This document shows positions 44,432 to 55,833 of a stretch of 64,000 nucleotides of DNA, piece after piece. Numbering within the stretch: the first letter of the stretch is position 1; the number at the start of each line of letters is the position of its first letter. Position numbers and translations under genes: made by a program. The stretch lies in assembly GCF_003651225.1 (NCBI RefSeq), contig NZ_RCDB01000001.1, forward strand, positions 959,059 to 1,023,058, in the 5' to 3' direction. A model generated the notes under the pieces. The model ran no database searches and had not been told where the DNA came from. It worked only from the letters and a program-made list of their open reading frames with translations. The DNA comes from Microbacterium telephonicum. GTDB taxonomy: Bacteria > Actinomycetota > Actinomycetes > Actinomycetales > Microbacteriaceae.

Positions 44432-46941
44432 TGCGCGTCCCGCTCTCGTGGCTCCGCGAGTACGTCGATGTGGCACCGGATGCCACCCCCGAAGACGTGC
44501 TGGCTTCGCTCGTGTCGGTCGGATTCGAAGAGGAGGACGTCCACGGCTTCGGGCTCACCGGCCCCATCGTCGTCGGCCGCGTCGTCTCGTTCGAGGTCGA
44601 GCCGCAGTCCAACGGCAAGACCATCCGCTGGTGCCAGGTCGACGTCGGCGAAGCGAACGGCGGCGTGCGCGGCATCGTGTGCGGCGCGGGCAACTTCTTC
44701 GAGGGGGACAAGGTCGTCGTGACCCTGCCCGGCGCCGTGCTGCCGGGGCCGTTCCCGATCGCGGCGCGCAAGACCTACGGCCACGTCTCGGACGGCATGA
44801 TCGCCTCGGCCCGCGAGCTCGGACTCGGCGAGGAGCACTCCGGCATCCTGCGCCTGGTCGAACTCGGCCTCGACCCCGAGGTCGGCGCCGACGCCATCGC
44901 CCTGCTCGGACTCGACGACGTCGCGGTCGAGATCAACGTCACCCCCGACCGTGGCTACGCCCTGAGCCTGCGCGGTGTCGCCCGCGAGTACGCGCACGCC
45001 ACCGGCGCGCCCTATCGCGACCCGGCCGAGCGGGCGTTCGAGGAGCTCGCCCAGCCCACCGACGGCTTCGAGGTGAGCGTCGTCGACGACGCCCCGATCC
45101 GCGGCCGCGTCGGCGCGAGCGAGTTCGTCGTGCGCACGGTGACCGGCGTCGACCCGTCCCGCCCCACTCCGGCGTGGATGGTCGCCCGGCTGCAGCTGGC
45201 CGGCATCCGCTCGCTAGGCATCCTCATCGACATCACGAACTACGTCATGCTCGAGCTCGGCAACCCCATCCACGGGTACGACCTCGACCGGCTGACCGGC
45301 GGCATCACGGTGCGACGCGCCCACCCGGGCGAGACGCTCACGACCCTCGACGGCAAGCAGCGCACCCTCGACGTCGAAGACCTGCTCATCACCGACGAGT
45401 CCGGGCCCATCGGTCTGGCGGGCGTCATGGGCGGGGCGACGACCGAGATGACGGATGCCACGCGCAACGTCCTGATAGAGGCCGCGATCTTCGACACGGT
45501 GACGATCGCCCGCACCGCGCGGCGCCACAAGCTGCCCTCCGAGGCCTCGCGCCGGTTCGAGCGCGGCGTCGACCCGCTCGTCCCGTTCGTCGCGGCCCGC
45601 CGCGTCGCCGACCTCATGGTCGAGCACGCCGGCGGCACGCTCGGCGATCGCGGCGGCGCCCTGTTCGCCGAGGTGTTCCTCGAGGCGATCACACTGCCGC
45701 ACGGATTCGTCCCCGGGCTCATCGGCGTGGACTACACCGACGCGGAGGTCGTCGGTGCACTCGAGACCATCGGCTGCGAGGTCGCCGACTCCGACGCCGG
45801 CGCGTGGGAGGTCATCCCGCCGTCGTGGCGTCCCGACCTCACCGACAAGTGGACGCTCGCCGAGGAGGTCGCCCGCATCGACGGGTACGACCGCATCCCC
45901 TCGCAGCTGCCGGTGCCGCCGTCCGGAACGGGTTTCACCCCGTCCCAGCACGGCCGCCGTCGCGTCGCGAACGCGCTGGCCGCCGCCGGCTTCGTCGAGA
46001 CGCCGTCGTTCGGCTTCACCACCGAGCAGCAGAACGATCTGCACGGCTCGGCTTCGGGGGAGCACCTGCCGTCGGTGAAGCTCGCCAACCCGCTCGACGG
46101 GCAGGCGCCGTTCCTGCGTCGCACGCTCGTGCCCGGACTGCTGCAGATCGCGCATCGCAACCTCTCCCGCGGGTTCACCGATCTTGCGCTGTTCGAGTCG
46201 GGCACGGTGTTCCTGCCCGAGCCCGGCGTCTCCTACGGCACGGCGACGGTGCCCGCCGCCGCCGTGCGCCCCGACGCCGCGACCCTCGCCGCGCTCGACG
46301 CGTCCATCCCGCCGCAGCCACGCCACGTCGCCGTGCTGCTGACCGGCAACCGCGTCGCCAAGCAGCCCGCGCAGCGTGCCGAGCCCTTCGACCTCGCCGA
46401 CGGTCTCGACGCGGTCCGGCTCATCGCCGCCGCGGCCGGCGTCGAGGTGCAGGTCTCGCAGACGCAGCGCGCGGCCCTGCATCCGGGACGCGCGGGGGTC
46501 GTCACCGTCGACGGTGCCGTGGTCGGCTACGTCGGCGAGGTGCACCCGGAAGTCTCGGCCGCGGCCGACCTGCCCGGGCGCGTCATCGTCGCCGAGGTGG
46601 ACCTCGACGCCCTGTTGGCCGCCGCGGGCGACCGCGTCGTCGTCGGCGCCCTTTCCGGATACCCTGCCGCCACGCAGGACGTGTCGCTCGTGGTACCGGC
46701 ATCGGTCCCCGCCGGCGAGGTCGCCACCGCACTCACCGAAGGTGCCGGCGCCCTCCTGGAGTCGCTGCGCCTCGTCGACGACTACCGCGGCTCGGGTGTG
46801 CCCGACGACGCGAAGAGCCTGACCTTCGCCCTGCGTTTCCGCGCCGACGACCGCACGCTCACCGCCGCCGAGGCGACCGAGGCGAAACTCGCCGGCGTCG
46901 CCGTGGCCGCGGAGCGCTTCGGCGCCGCGCTGCGCGAGTGA
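44431..46941 (+). CDS. pheT: Phenylalanyl-tRNA synthetase beta subunit
   Basis: 836 aa, full length. tRNA-binding domain (about 40-150), B3/4 editing domain, B5 domain, catalytic-like core (EEVARIDGYDRIPSQLP) and C-terminal anticodon-binding FDX-ACB domain (SGYPAATQDVSLVVP to RFGAALRE). Forms the (alpha-beta)2 enzyme with PheS. Confidence 0.97.
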   Translation: MRVPLSWLREYVDVAPDATPEDVLASLVSVGFEEEDVHGFGLTGPIVVGRVVSFEVEPQSNGKTIRWCQVDVGEANGGVRGIVCGAGNFFEGDKVVVTLPGAVLPGPFPIAARKTYGHVSDGMIASARELGLGEEHSGILRLVELGLDPEVGADAIALLGLDDVAVEINVTPDRGYALSLRGVAREYAHATGAPYRDPAERAFEELAQPTDGFEVSVVDDAPIRGRVGASEFVVRTVTGVDPSRPTPAWMVARLQLAGIRSLGILIDITNYVMLELGNPIHGYDLDRLTGGITVRRAHPGETLTTLDGKQRTLDVEDLLITDESGPIGLAGVMGGATTEMTDATRNVLIEAAIFDTVTIARTARRHKLPSEASRRFERGVDPLVPFVAARRVADLMVEHAGGTLGDRGGALFAEVFLEAITLPHGFVPGLIGVDYTDAEVVGALETIGCEVADSDAGAWEVIPPSWRPDLTDKWTLAEEVARIDGYDRIPSQLPVPPSGTGFTPSQHGRRRVANALAAAGFVETPSFGFTTEQQNDLHGSASGEHLPSVKLANPLDGQAPFLRRTLVPGLLQIAHRNLSRGFTDLALFESGTVFLPEPGVSYGTATVPAAAVRPDAATLAALDASIPPQPRHVAVLLTGNRVAKQPAQRAEPFDLADGLDAVRLIAAAAGVEVQVSQTQRAALHPGRAGVVTVDGAVVGYVGEVHPEVSAAADLPGRVIVAEVDLDALLAAAGDRVVVGALSGYPAATQDVSLVVPASVPAGEVATALTEGAGALLESLRLVDDYRGSGVPDDAKSLTFALRFRADDRTLTAAEATEAKLAGVAVAAERFGAALRE

Positions 46942-46949
46942 CGCGCCGC

Positions 46950-46980
46950 CTCCGCGGCCCGCGCTGGCGGGCCCGCGGAG
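46950..46980 (+). terminator. Terminator of pheST
   Basis: 13-bp stem CTCCGCGGCCCGC / GCGGGCCCGCGGAG with one bulged C and a GCTG loop, 8 bp after pheT. Confidence 0.7.
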
Positions 46981-46988
46981 ACGCTCGC

Positions 46989-46994
46989 TAGGCT
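46989..46994 (+). promoter_or_regulatory. -10 box (TAGGCT) of the ABC exporter
   Basis: TAGGCT 7 nt before ATG 47002. Confidence 0.5.
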
Positions 46995-47001
46995 CGGGAC
47001 G

Positions 47002-47772
47002 ATGAGCGAGTCGACCGAATCCACCGCCCTCCGGTTGCAGGGTCTCGTCAAGCGGTTCGGGGAGAAGGTCGCCGTCGCGGGCCTCGACCTCGTCGTGCCG
47101 CGGGGCTCGTTCTACGGCCTCGTCGGCCCCAACGGGGCCGGAAAGACGACGACCCTGTCGATGGCCACCGGCCTGCTGCGCCCGGATGCCGGCACCGCGC
47201 AGGTGCACGGCGTCGACGTGTGGGCCGACCCGGCCGTCGCCAAGCGCATGATCGGCAACCTCGCCGACGGCGTGCGCCTGTTCGACCGGCTCACCGGCGA
47301 GCAGCTGCTGACCTACACGGCCATGATGTTCGGCCTGCCGCGCGAGCAGATCGCGCCTCGCGTGGGCGACCTGCTCGACGTCATGGACCTGCGGGAAGCC
47401 GCCGGCACGATCGTCGCCGACTACTCCGCGGGCATGACCAAGAAGGTCGCGCTGGCGTGCGCGCTCGTGCACGCGCCGCGACTGCTCGTGCTCGACGAGC
47501 CGTTCGAGTCCGTCGACCCGGTCTCGGCCGCGAACATCGAGGACGTGCTGCGCAGCTACACCTCCTCGGGCGGGTCGGTGATCGTGTCGAGCCATTCGAT
47601 GGACCTCGTCCAGCGCATGTGCGACCACGTCGCCGTCATCGCCGCGGGGCATGTGCTGGCCGCGGGCACCGTCGACGAGGTGCGCGCGGGGGAGAGCCTG
47701 CAGGACCGGTTCGTGGCGCTCGTCGGCGGCCGCCACACCTCCGAGGGGCCGCAGTGGTTGCGACAGTCCTGA
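47002..47772 (+). CDS. ABC transporter ATP-binding protein
   Basis: 256 aa. Walker A GPNGAGKTT near 40-48, Walker B LLVLDEPFESVDP, switch His in IVSSHSMD. The signature region reads ADYSAGMTKKVALA, i.e. SAGM in place of SGGQ, found in some exporters. It overlaps the downstream permease by 19 bp. Substrate unknown. Confidence 0.88.
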   Translation: MSESTESTALRLQGLVKRFGEKVAVAGLDLVVPRGSFYGLVGPNGAGKTTTLSMATGLLRPDAGTAQVHGVDVWADPAVAKRMIGNLADGVRLFDRLTGEQLLTYTAMMFGLPREQIAPRVGDLLDVMDLREAAGTIVADYSAGMTKKVALACALVHAPRLLVLDEPFESVDPVSAANIEDVLRSYTSSGGSVIVSSHSMDLVQRMCDHVAVIAAGHVLAAGTVDEVRAGESLQDRFVALVGGRHTSEGPQWLRQS

Positions 47773-49337
47773 AGCTGCGGTACCGCATCCTCGCGAATTC
47801 GCTGCTGCGCCGCCCCTCCCAGCTCGTCGGCTTCATCTTCGGGATGCTGGGCGCGCTCTGGCTGCTCGGCTCCGTCGTCGCGGGCTTCGTCGCGGTCGCG
47901 ATCTTCCAGGGCGAAGGCGTCGCCGCCATCGTCGCGGTGATCGGCGGATCCGCCCTCGTGCTCGGCTGGATCGTCGGTCCCGTGCTCATCGCCGGCACAG
48001 ACACGAGCGTCGACGCCGTCAAACTCGCCCCGTTCCCGTTCACGAGCCGTCAGACGATGGCGGCGCTCGCCGGCGTCGGGCTCACCGGCATCCCGGGCAT
48101 CACGACGGCGATCGCGGCCCTCGCGACCGTCATCCTGTGGGTGCGGTGGCCGGGCGCCGCCGTGGCCGCCGTGCCGGCCGCGCTTCTCGGCGTGCTCACC
48201 TGCGTGCTCGCGAGCCGGCTCATGGAGACACTCTCGCGGGGACTGGGCGGCAATCGTCGCGGGCGGGAGATCGTCGGCACCGTGGTGCTGGCGCTGCTGA
48301 TCATGACCGGCCCGATCATCACCGGCGTCCTCGCACTGCTCGACTCGAGCGGTGACATCGGCGGACGACTCGCGGATGCCGCCGGCGTGCTGTCGTGGAC
48401 GCCGATCGGCGCGGCCTGGGCGGTGCCGGCCGACCTCGCGGCGGGCGGATGGGCGACGGCCCTCGCCAAGCTCGCGATCGCGCTGGCCACCGTCGTCCTG
48501 CTGTGGGTCGTGTGGGAACGGGCGCTGTCGGCGTCGGTCTCCAGCGCGCCCCGACGTGCGACCCGGTCGGTGCGCTCCGGAACGCTGGGCCTCTACGGGG
48601 TCATGCCGTCGGGAGGCGTCGGGGCGACGTGGGCGCGCGCGCTCACCGGCTGGCTGCGCGACCCCCGCTACGTGCGGCAGCTCATCTTCGTGCCGCTGTT
48701 CCCGGCGCTGTTCCTGTTCACCTCCGGCGTCGACGGCTGGCCGTTCGGCGTCTCGGCGGTGCTCGTCGCGTTCATGCTCGCCGTCGCCGGATACGCCGAC
48801 ATCTCCTACGACGGCACCGCGTTCGCCTCGATGCTCGCCAGCGGCATCCGGGGCCGCGCCGACCGCTGGGGGCGGGTGCTGGGCGCCGCGTGCGTGGGCG
48901 TTCCCGCCGTCGCCCTGGTCGCCGTGGCGACCTGCGCCGTCACGGGGGAATGGATGCGGCTGCCCGCCGTCCTCGGCGCGGCGTTCGGGCTGCTGCTCGT
49001 CGGTTACGGCGTCTGCGCCGTCTCGTCGGCGCTCATCGTCGTGCCCGTCGCCGCCCCCGGCGACAGCCCTTTCAAGTCCGTGCCGGGGCAGACGTTCGTC
49101 AACGGCCTGCTCGTCTTCGTCGTATGGGGCGTGTGCGCGGTGCTCGCCGCCCCCGCCCTGGTGCTCGCGATCGTCGCCCTCACGACCTCGTCGCAGGTGC
49201 TCGGCGCGGTCGCTCTCGTCGTCGGGGTGGTCGTCGGCGCCGGCGTCGTCGTCGCGGGCGTGCTCGTCGGCGGGCGCACGCTCGAGCGCACCGGCCCCGA
49301 CCTGCTGCAGCGCATCAAGGCGTTCCCCACGACCTGA
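47754..49337 (+). CDS. ABC exporter membrane protein
   Basis: 527 aa with about 12 membrane helices; LKLRYRILANSLLRRPSQLVGFIFG at the N-terminus. Two similar halves (the second after about residue 290) resemble ABC-2-type permeases of the family seen behind 'SAGM' ATPases in Microbacteriaceae. GTG 47754 overlaps the ATPase. No extracellular domain. Confidence 0.8.
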   Translation: MVATVLKLRYRILANSLLRRPSQLVGFIFGMLGALWLLGSVVAGFVAVAIFQGEGVAAIVAVIGGSALVLGWIVGPVLIAGTDTSVDAVKLAPFPFTSRQTMAALAGVGLTGIPGITTAIAALATVILWVRWPGAAVAAVPAALLGVLTCVLASRLMETLSRGLGGNRRGREIVGTVVLALLIMTGPIITGVLALLDSSGDIGGRLADAAGVLSWTPIGAAWAVPADLAAGGWATALAKLAIALATVVLLWVVWERALSASVSSAPRRATRSVRSGTLGLYGVMPSGGVGATWARALTGWLRDPRYVRQLIFVPLFPALFLFTSGVDGWPFGVSAVLVAFMLAVAGYADISYDGTAFASMLASGIRGRADRWGRVLGAACVGVPAVALVAVATCAVTGEWMRLPAVLGAAFGLLLVGYGVCAVSSALIVVPVAAPGDSPFKSVPGQTFVNGLLVFVVWGVCAVLAAPALVLAIVALTTSSQVLGAVALVVGVVVGAGVVVAGVLVGGRTLERTGPDLLQRIKAFPTT

Positions 49338-49372
49338 CCCCGCCCCGCATCCTCCGATCCGAACGGCACGAC

Positions 49373-50347
49373 ATGACCGACGTCCTCCTCCTCGGCGGCA
49401 CCGGCTGGCTCGGCGCCCGCATCGCCGAGCGCTGGCTCGACGCCGGCGCGCACGTCACCTGCCTCGCCCGAGGTGGACGGGAAGCCCCCTACGGAGCACG
49501 GCTGGTCACCGGCGACCGCGACGACCCGGCCGTCTACTCGGTGCTCGCCGACCGGCAGTGGGACGAGGTCGTCGACATCTCCTCGCGTGCCTCTCATGTC
49601 GCTGCCGCCGTCGCCGCCCTCGGCGGGAGTGCCCGCCACTGGACCTACGTCTCGAGCGTGTCGGCGTACGCCTCGAACACCGATCCGGGCGCCGACGAGT
49701 CCGCCGCGCTCGCCGACCCTGCGACCTCCGACGCCGACGACTACGCGCGGCAGAAGTCCGGCGGCGAGGCCGCCGTGCGCGCCGCACTCGCACACCGCGC
49801 GGCCGTCATCCGGCCGGGCCTCATCGTCGGCCCGGGCGACCCCACCGACCGCTTCGGCTACTGGGTCTCCCGACTCGCACTCGCCGGCGCGGGGCCGGTG
49901 TTGATCCCCGACACCCCGCGCGCCGGTGTGCAGGTGATCGACGTCGACGACGTCGCCGATGTCGCGCATGCCGTCGGACGGGAGATGTTCGTCGGCGCGG
50001 TCAACGCCGTGGGCGACCCGCTGCACCTCGCCGCGTTCCTGGACGAGGCGCGCGACGTCGCCGGTCACACCGGTGCGCTCGTCGCGGCGCCGCCGGACTG
50101 GCTCGTCCAGCACGACGTGGCGTACTGGGCCGGTCCCCGGTCGCTGCCGCTGTGGCTGCCCGCCGACATGCCCGGGTTCACGAGCCGCTCCAACGCGACC
50201 TACCGCCTCCTCGGCGGCCGGCTGCGCCCGCTGCGCACCACGCTGGAGCGCGCCCTGGCCGACGAGCGGTCGCGCGGACTCGACCGGCCCCGTGCCGCCG
50301 GCCTCCGCCGGGACGACGAGCTCGCCCTGCTCGCCGAACTCCCGTAG
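49373..50347 (+). CDS. NAD-dependent epimerase/dehydratase (SDR-type reductase)
   Basis: 324 aa. N-terminal LLGGTGWLGARIAERWL (cofactor loop), VSSVSAYASN and DDYARQKSGGE, in which the YxxxK Tyr is followed by RQK. The rest follows the extended SDR pattern with IRPGLIVGPGDPTDRFGYW. Likely reductase of a sugar or isoflavone-type substrate; unknown. Last gene before the arginine cluster. Confidence 0.8.
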   Translation: MTDVLLLGGTGWLGARIAERWLDAGAHVTCLARGGREAPYGARLVTGDRDDPAVYSVLADRQWDEVVDISSRASHVAAAVAALGGSARHWTYVSSVSAYASNTDPGADESAALADPATSDADDYARQKSGGEAAVRAALAHRAAVIRPGLIVGPGDPTDRFGYWVSRLALAGAGPVLIPDTPRAGVQVIDVDDVADVAHAVGREMFVGAVNAVGDPLHLAAFLDEARDVAGHTGALVAAPPDWLVQHDVAYWAGPRSLPLWLPADMPGFTSRSNATYRLLGGRLRPLRTTLERALADERSRGLDRPRAAGLRRDDELALLAELP

Positions 50348-50395
50348 CCCGGGCCCACCGCATCCGCCGATTTGCGGCGTCCCCCGCATCCGGAC

Positions 50396-50401
50396 TAGCC
50401 T
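50396..50401 (+). promoter_or_regulatory. -10 box (TAGCCT) of the arginine operon leader
   Basis: TAGCCT 6 nt before ATG 50408, with TTGCGG (50372-50377) 18 bp further up as -35. Confidence 0.6.
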
Positions 50402-50407
50402 CGCCCC

Positions 50408-50479
50408 ATGTCCTCGACCGCGAACACCGCCGCAGCGATGTTCCGTGCGCGTCGACGTCAGGGCGACCGCCGACTCTAG
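50408..50479 (+). CDS. Probable arginine leader peptide (argL-like) before argC
   Basis: Leaderless 23-codon ORF. Arg codons occupy positions 13, 15, 16, 17, 21 and 22 of 23 (RARRRQGDRRL at the end); two are CGA, a codon usually rare here. It stops 98 bp before argC. The mRNA between can form at least two alternative pairings (GGCGAC with GTCGCC; GAGCCGC with GCGGCTC), as expected for ribosome-mediated attenuation. Too short for gene finders. Not seen by me in published arg operons; the call rests on the composition and position. Confidence 0.6.
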   Translation: MSSTANTAAAMFRARRRQGDRRL

Positions 50480-50577
50480 GCGACCCCGCGTGCTCCCCGT
50501 CCGGGTCGAGCCGCCGGTGTCGCCGTCTCCGGTCCCGGCCGCATTCGCGGCTCCACCCCAGACAATAAGGTTGGACA
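50480..50577 (+). other. Putative attenuator region between the leader ORF and argC
   Basis: Competing pairings seen by eye: CGACCC (50481-50486) with GGGTCG (50503-50508); GGCGAC (50462-50467 or 50479-50484) with GTCGCC (50519-50524); GAGCCGC (50508-50514) with GCGGCTC (50547-50553); and a local GCCGC-ATTC-GCGGC hairpin (50538-50551). No T-run, so termination or sequestration of the AATAAGG start region of argC are both possible. Confidence 0.45.
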
Positions 50578-51624
50578 ATGACCTATTCGGTCGCCGTCTC
50601 CGGCGCTTCCGGCTACGCCGGCGGTGAGATCCTGCGGCTGCTCGCCGCCCACCCCGACATGCAGATCACGACGGTCACCGCGCACTCCAGCGCCGGCGAT
50701 CCGCTCATCGACCACCAGCCGCACCTGCGGTCGCTCTCGCACCTGACGATCGGGCCGACGACCCCCGAGGCCCTGGCCGGGCACGACGTCGTCTTCCTCG
50801 CGCTGCCGCACGGACAGTCGGGCCAGTACACCGACATGCTCGCCGGCACGCCCCTCGTCATCGACGCGGGCGCCGACCACCGGCTCACCTCGCAGGAGTC
50901 GTGGGACGCGTTCTACGGCGGTGCCTTCCACGAGCCCTGGACCTACGGGGTGCCGGAACTGATCGTCGACGGCGGGAAGCAGCGGGAGCGCCTCGTCGGG
51001 GCCGGCCGCATCGCCGCCCCTGGGTGCAACGCCTCCACCGTGTCGCTGAGTCTCGCGCCCGGTGTCGCGGCGGGGGTCATCGATCCCTCCGACATCGTGA
51101 GCGTGCTCGCCGTCGGCCCGTCCGGGGCCGGCAAGAGCCTCAAGACGAACCTCCTCGCCGCCGAGATCCTCGGCAGCGCGAACCCGTACGCCGTCGGCGG
51201 CACGCACCGGCACATCCCCGAGATCCGGCAGGCGCTGACGGATGCCGGCGCCGCCGGCGAGGTCGGCATCTCGTTCACGCCCGTGCTCGTGCCGATGGCC
51301 CGCGGCATCCTCGCCACCTCCACGGCACCCATCGCACCCGGCGCGACCGACGCGCAGATCCGGGGCGCGTGGGAGGAGGCGTACGGCAGCGAGCCGTTCG
51401 TGCACCTGCTGCCCGAAGGCCGCTTCCCGCGCACCGCCGACGTCGTCGGGGCCAACACGGCCCTCATGGGCCTCGCGATCGATCGGGCCGCCAACCGGGT
51501 CGTGGTCGTCACGGCCGTCGACAACCTCGTCAAGGGCACCGCCGGCGCTGCCGTCCAATCGATGAACATCGCCCTCGGTCTCCCCGAGGCCACGGGCCTG
51601 AGCGTGAACGGAGTGGCACCGTGA
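50578..51624 (+). CDS. argC: N-acetyl-gamma-glutamyl-phosphate reductase
   Basis: Third step of arginine synthesis. 348 aa. [15 protein letters not shown]-terminal cofactor loop, catalytic cysteine in [10 protein letters not shown], histidine in HRHIPEI. Start ATG with AAGG upstream. First structural gene of argC-J-B-D-F. Confidence 0.96.
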   Translation: MTYSVAVSGASGYAGGEILRLLAAHPDMQITTVTAHSSAGDPLIDHQPHLRSLSHLTIGPTTPEALAGHDVVFLALPHGQSGQYTDMLAGTPLVIDAGADHRLTSQESWDAFYGGAFHEPWTYGVPELIVDGGKQRERLVGAGRIAAPGCNASTVSLSLAPGVAAGVIDPSDIVSVLAVGPSGAGKSLKTNLLAAEILGSANPYAVGGTHRHIPEIRQALTDAGAAGEVGISFTPVLVPMARGILATSTAPIAPGATDAQIRGAWEEAYGSEPFVHLLPEGRFPRTADVVGANTALMGLAIDRAANRVVVVTAVDNLVKGTAGAAVQSMNIALGLPEATGLSVNGVAP

Positions 51625-52778
51625 GCGTCACCGTCCCCCAGGGTTTCGAAGCGGCCGGCGTCGCAGCGGGACTGAAGTCGACCGGCAAGCCCGACGTCGC
51701 CGTCGTCGTCAACCGCGGCCCCCTGAAGGTCGGGGCCGCCGTGTTCACGTCCAACCGAGCCAAGGCGAACCCGATCATCTGGTCGCAGCAGGCGATCCAG
51801 GACGGCGTGGTCGAGGCGATCGTGCTCAACTCCGGCGGCGCCAACTGCTTCACCGGCTCGTTCGGCTTCCAGACCACGCATCAGACCGCCGAGACCGCGG
51901 CGGAGCTGTTGGGCATCAGCCCCGGCGACGTGCTCGTCTGCTCGACCGGACTCATCGGCACGGGCGACGAGGTGTTCCGGGGCAAGGTGCTCGACGGCAC
52001 GCGTGCCGCGATCGCCGGGCTCTCCTCCGAGGGCGGGCAGGATGCCGCGCACGCCATCATGACGACCGACTCGGTCAGCAAGACGAGCGTCGTCGCGGGC
52101 GACGGCTGGACGATCGGGGCGATGGCCAAAGGGGCCGGCATGCTCGCGCCGGGCCTGGCGACGATGCTTGTCGTCATCACCACGGACGCCGTGCTCAGCC
52201 CCGCCGAGGCCGACGCGCACCTGCGCGCCGCGACCCGGGTGAGCTTCGACCGGCTCGACTCCGACGGCTGCATGTCGACCAACGACCAGGTGACGCTGAT
52301 GGTCTCGGGCGCCTCCGGCGTCGCCCCCGACGCCGACGCCTTCCGGGCCGCGCTCACCGACGTCTGCGCCGATCTCGCCCGGCAGCTGCAGGGCGACGCC
52401 GAGGGCGCGAGCCACGACATCGCCATCCACGTGACGGGAGCGGCATCCGAGGCCGACGCCGTCGAGGTCGGGCGCTCGGTCGCCCGCAACAACCTGTTCA
52501 AGGCCGCGATCTTCGGCAACGACCCGAACTGGGGGCGCGTGCTCGCCGCGATCGGCACGACCGCGGCCGCCTTCGACCCGTACGCGGTCGACGTGAGCTT
52601 CAACGGTGTGAGGCTGTGCAGCGCGGGGGCTCCCGACCGCCCGCGCGAGGAGGTCGACCTCACGCCGCGCGCGACGAGCGTGCTGATCGACCTGAAGGCG
52701 GGGGAGGCGAGCGCGACCATCCTCACGAACGACCTCACGCACGACTACGTCCACGAGAACAGCGCGTACTCCTCATGA
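51621..52778 (+). CDS. argJ: Glutamate N-acetyltransferase/amino-acid acetyltransferase
   Basis: Cyclic acetyl-transfer step of the pathway. 385 aa; autocleavage before nucleophile T181 in [14 protein letters not shown] yields the two subunits. GTG start overlaps argC by four bases. Confidence 0.96.
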   Translation: MSVTVPQGFEAAGVAAGLKSTGKPDVAVVVNRGPLKVGAAVFTSNRAKANPIIWSQQAIQDGVVEAIVLNSGGANCFTGSFGFQTTHQTAETAAELLGISPGDVLVCSTGLIGTGDEVFRGKVLDGTRAAIAGLSSEGGQDAAHAIMTTDSVSKTSVVAGDGWTIGAMAKGAGMLAPGLATMLVVITTDAVLSPAEADAHLRAATRVSFDRLDSDGCMSTNDQVTLMVSGASGVAPDADAFRAALTDVCADLARQLQGDAEGASHDIAIHVTGAASEADAVEVGRSVARNNLFKAAIFGNDPNWGRVLAAIGTTAAAFDPYAVDVSFNGVRLCSAGAPDRPREEVDLTPRATSVLIDLKAGEASATILTNDLTHDYVHENSAYSS

Positions 52779-53673
52779 GCGACAACATCCAGCACACGAC
52801 GCCCGAAGAGGCGGCCGCGAAGGCCGGCGTCCTCATCGAGTCGCTGCCGTGGCTGAAGAACTTCCAGGGCCGCATCATCGTCATCAAGTACGGCGGCAAC
52901 GCGATGGTCTCCGAAGAGCTCCAGGACGCCTTCGCGCAGGACATCGCCTACCTCCGCTTCGTCGGCGTGCAACCGGTCGTCGTCCACGGCGGCGGCCCGC
53001 AGATCTCGCAGATGCTCGACCGCCTCTCGATCCCCAGCGAGTTCAAGGGCGGCTACCGCGTGACCTCGACGGAGGCGATCAGTGTGGTCCGGATGGTGCT
53101 CACCGGACAGATCAACCCGCAGCTGGTCGCCCGCATCAACCAGCATGCGCCGTTCGCGGTCGGACTCTCCGGCGAGGATGCGGGCCTGTTCGGCGGCCGC
53201 CGTCGCGGTGTGCTCGTCGACGGCATGGAGCACGACCTCGGCCACGTCGGCGACGTCGTCCAGGTCGACCCGCAGCCGGTGCTGGACCAGCTCGCCGCCG
53301 GCCGCGTGCCCGTCGTCTCCTCGATCGCCCCCGACCTCGACCGGCCGGGCAGCTCGCTCAACGTCAACGCGGATGCCGCCGCGGCCGCGCTCGCGGTCGC
53401 GCTGAACGCGACGAAGCTCGTCGTGCTCACCGACGTGCCGGGGCTCTACGCCGACTGGCCGAACCGCGACTCGCTCGTGTCGCATCTGACGGCATCCGAG
53501 CTGCGCGAACTGCTGCCGTCGCTGGAGTCCGGGATGATCCCGAAGATGCAGGCGTGCCTCGACGCGGTCGACGGCGGCGTCGACACCGCGGCCATCATCG
53601 ACGGCCGCCAGCCGCACTCGGTGCTCGTCGAGATCTTCACGGAACAGGGAATCGGAACCGAGGTGGTGGCGTC

Positions 53674-53677
<4 letters not shown>
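52775..53677 (+). CDS. argB: Acetylglutamate kinase
   Basis: 300 aa. [10 protein letters not shown] near residue 31, [24 protein letters not shown], and C-terminal [26 protein letters not shown] (the nucleotide site). The arginine-feedback N-helix of inhibited forms is present as a 25-residue N-terminal extension. Overlaps both neighbours as ATGA. Confidence 0.96.
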
Positions 53678-54905
<1,228 letters not shown>

Positions 54906-54909
<4 letters not shown>

Positions 54910-55829
54910 CCCGTCACCTGCTGCGCGACGACGACCTGACCCCGGCCGAGCAGGCCGAGATCCTCGATCTCGCCGTCGAGCTCAAGAAGGACCGCTGGGC
55001 CCAGAAGCCCCTCGCCGGTCCGCAGACGGTCGCGGTGATCTTCGACAAGTCATCGACCCGCACGCGCGTGTCGTTCGCGGTCGGCATCGCCGACCTCGGC
55101 GGCTCGCCGCTGGTGATCTCGACGGCCAACAGCCAGCTCGGCGGCAAGGAGACGCCCTCCGACACCGCGCGCGTGCTCGAGCGGCAGGTCGCGGCGATCG
55201 TGTGGCGCACCTACGCGCAGGCGGGGCTCGAGGAGATGGCCCGCGGCACGCGCGTGCCCGTCGTCAACGCACTCAGCGACGACTTCCACCCGTGCCAGCT
55301 GCTGGCGGACCTACTCACGATCCGCGAGCACAAGGGCGAGCTGAAGGGGCTCACGCTCGCGTTCTTCGGCGACGGTATGTCGAACATGGGCCACTCGTAC
55401 GTGCTCGCCGGCGTCACCGCCGGTATGCACGTGCGCGTCGCGTCGCCCGCCGACTACGCGCCGCGCGAAGACGTCGTCGCCGACGCCGACCGCATCGCCG
55501 AGACCACCGGCGGCTCCGTCACCCTCTACACCGACCCCCTCGAAGCCGCCGCCGGCGCCGACGTCATCGTCACCGACACCTGGGTGTCGATGGGCAAGGA
55601 AGAGGAGAAGATCGCACGCCTGCGCGATCTCGGGCAGTACAAGGTCACCCAGGAGACGATGACCCTCGCCGACCCCGCGGCGGTCTTCATCCACTGCCTG
55701 CCCGCCGACCGCGGCTACGAGGTCGACGCCGAGGTCATCGACGGCCCGCAGTCGGTCGTGTGGGACGAGGCCGAGAACCGCCTCCACGCGCAGAAGGCGC
55801 TGCTCGTCTGGCTGCTGCGCCAGCCCTGA
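54906..55829 (+). CDS. argF: Ornithine carbamoyltransferase
   Basis: 307 aa. Carbamoyl-phosphate site S50-T51-R52-T53 (SSTRTR), and HCLP at H263 (HCLPADRG), the ornithine-specific loop. Start overlaps argD. In related genomes argR and argG follow; here a membrane protein does. Confidence 0.96.
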
Positions 55830-55833
55830 CGCC

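Noticed and set aside
42029..44476. Minus-strand frame of about 800 codons
   Set aside because: Antisense to gluC, gluD and pheS; crosses a terminator and a promoter.
50348..50577. ArgR operator (ARG box)
   Set aside because: I looked for the AT-rich ARG-box palindrome upstream of argC and found none; the only clear signal is the leader ORF.
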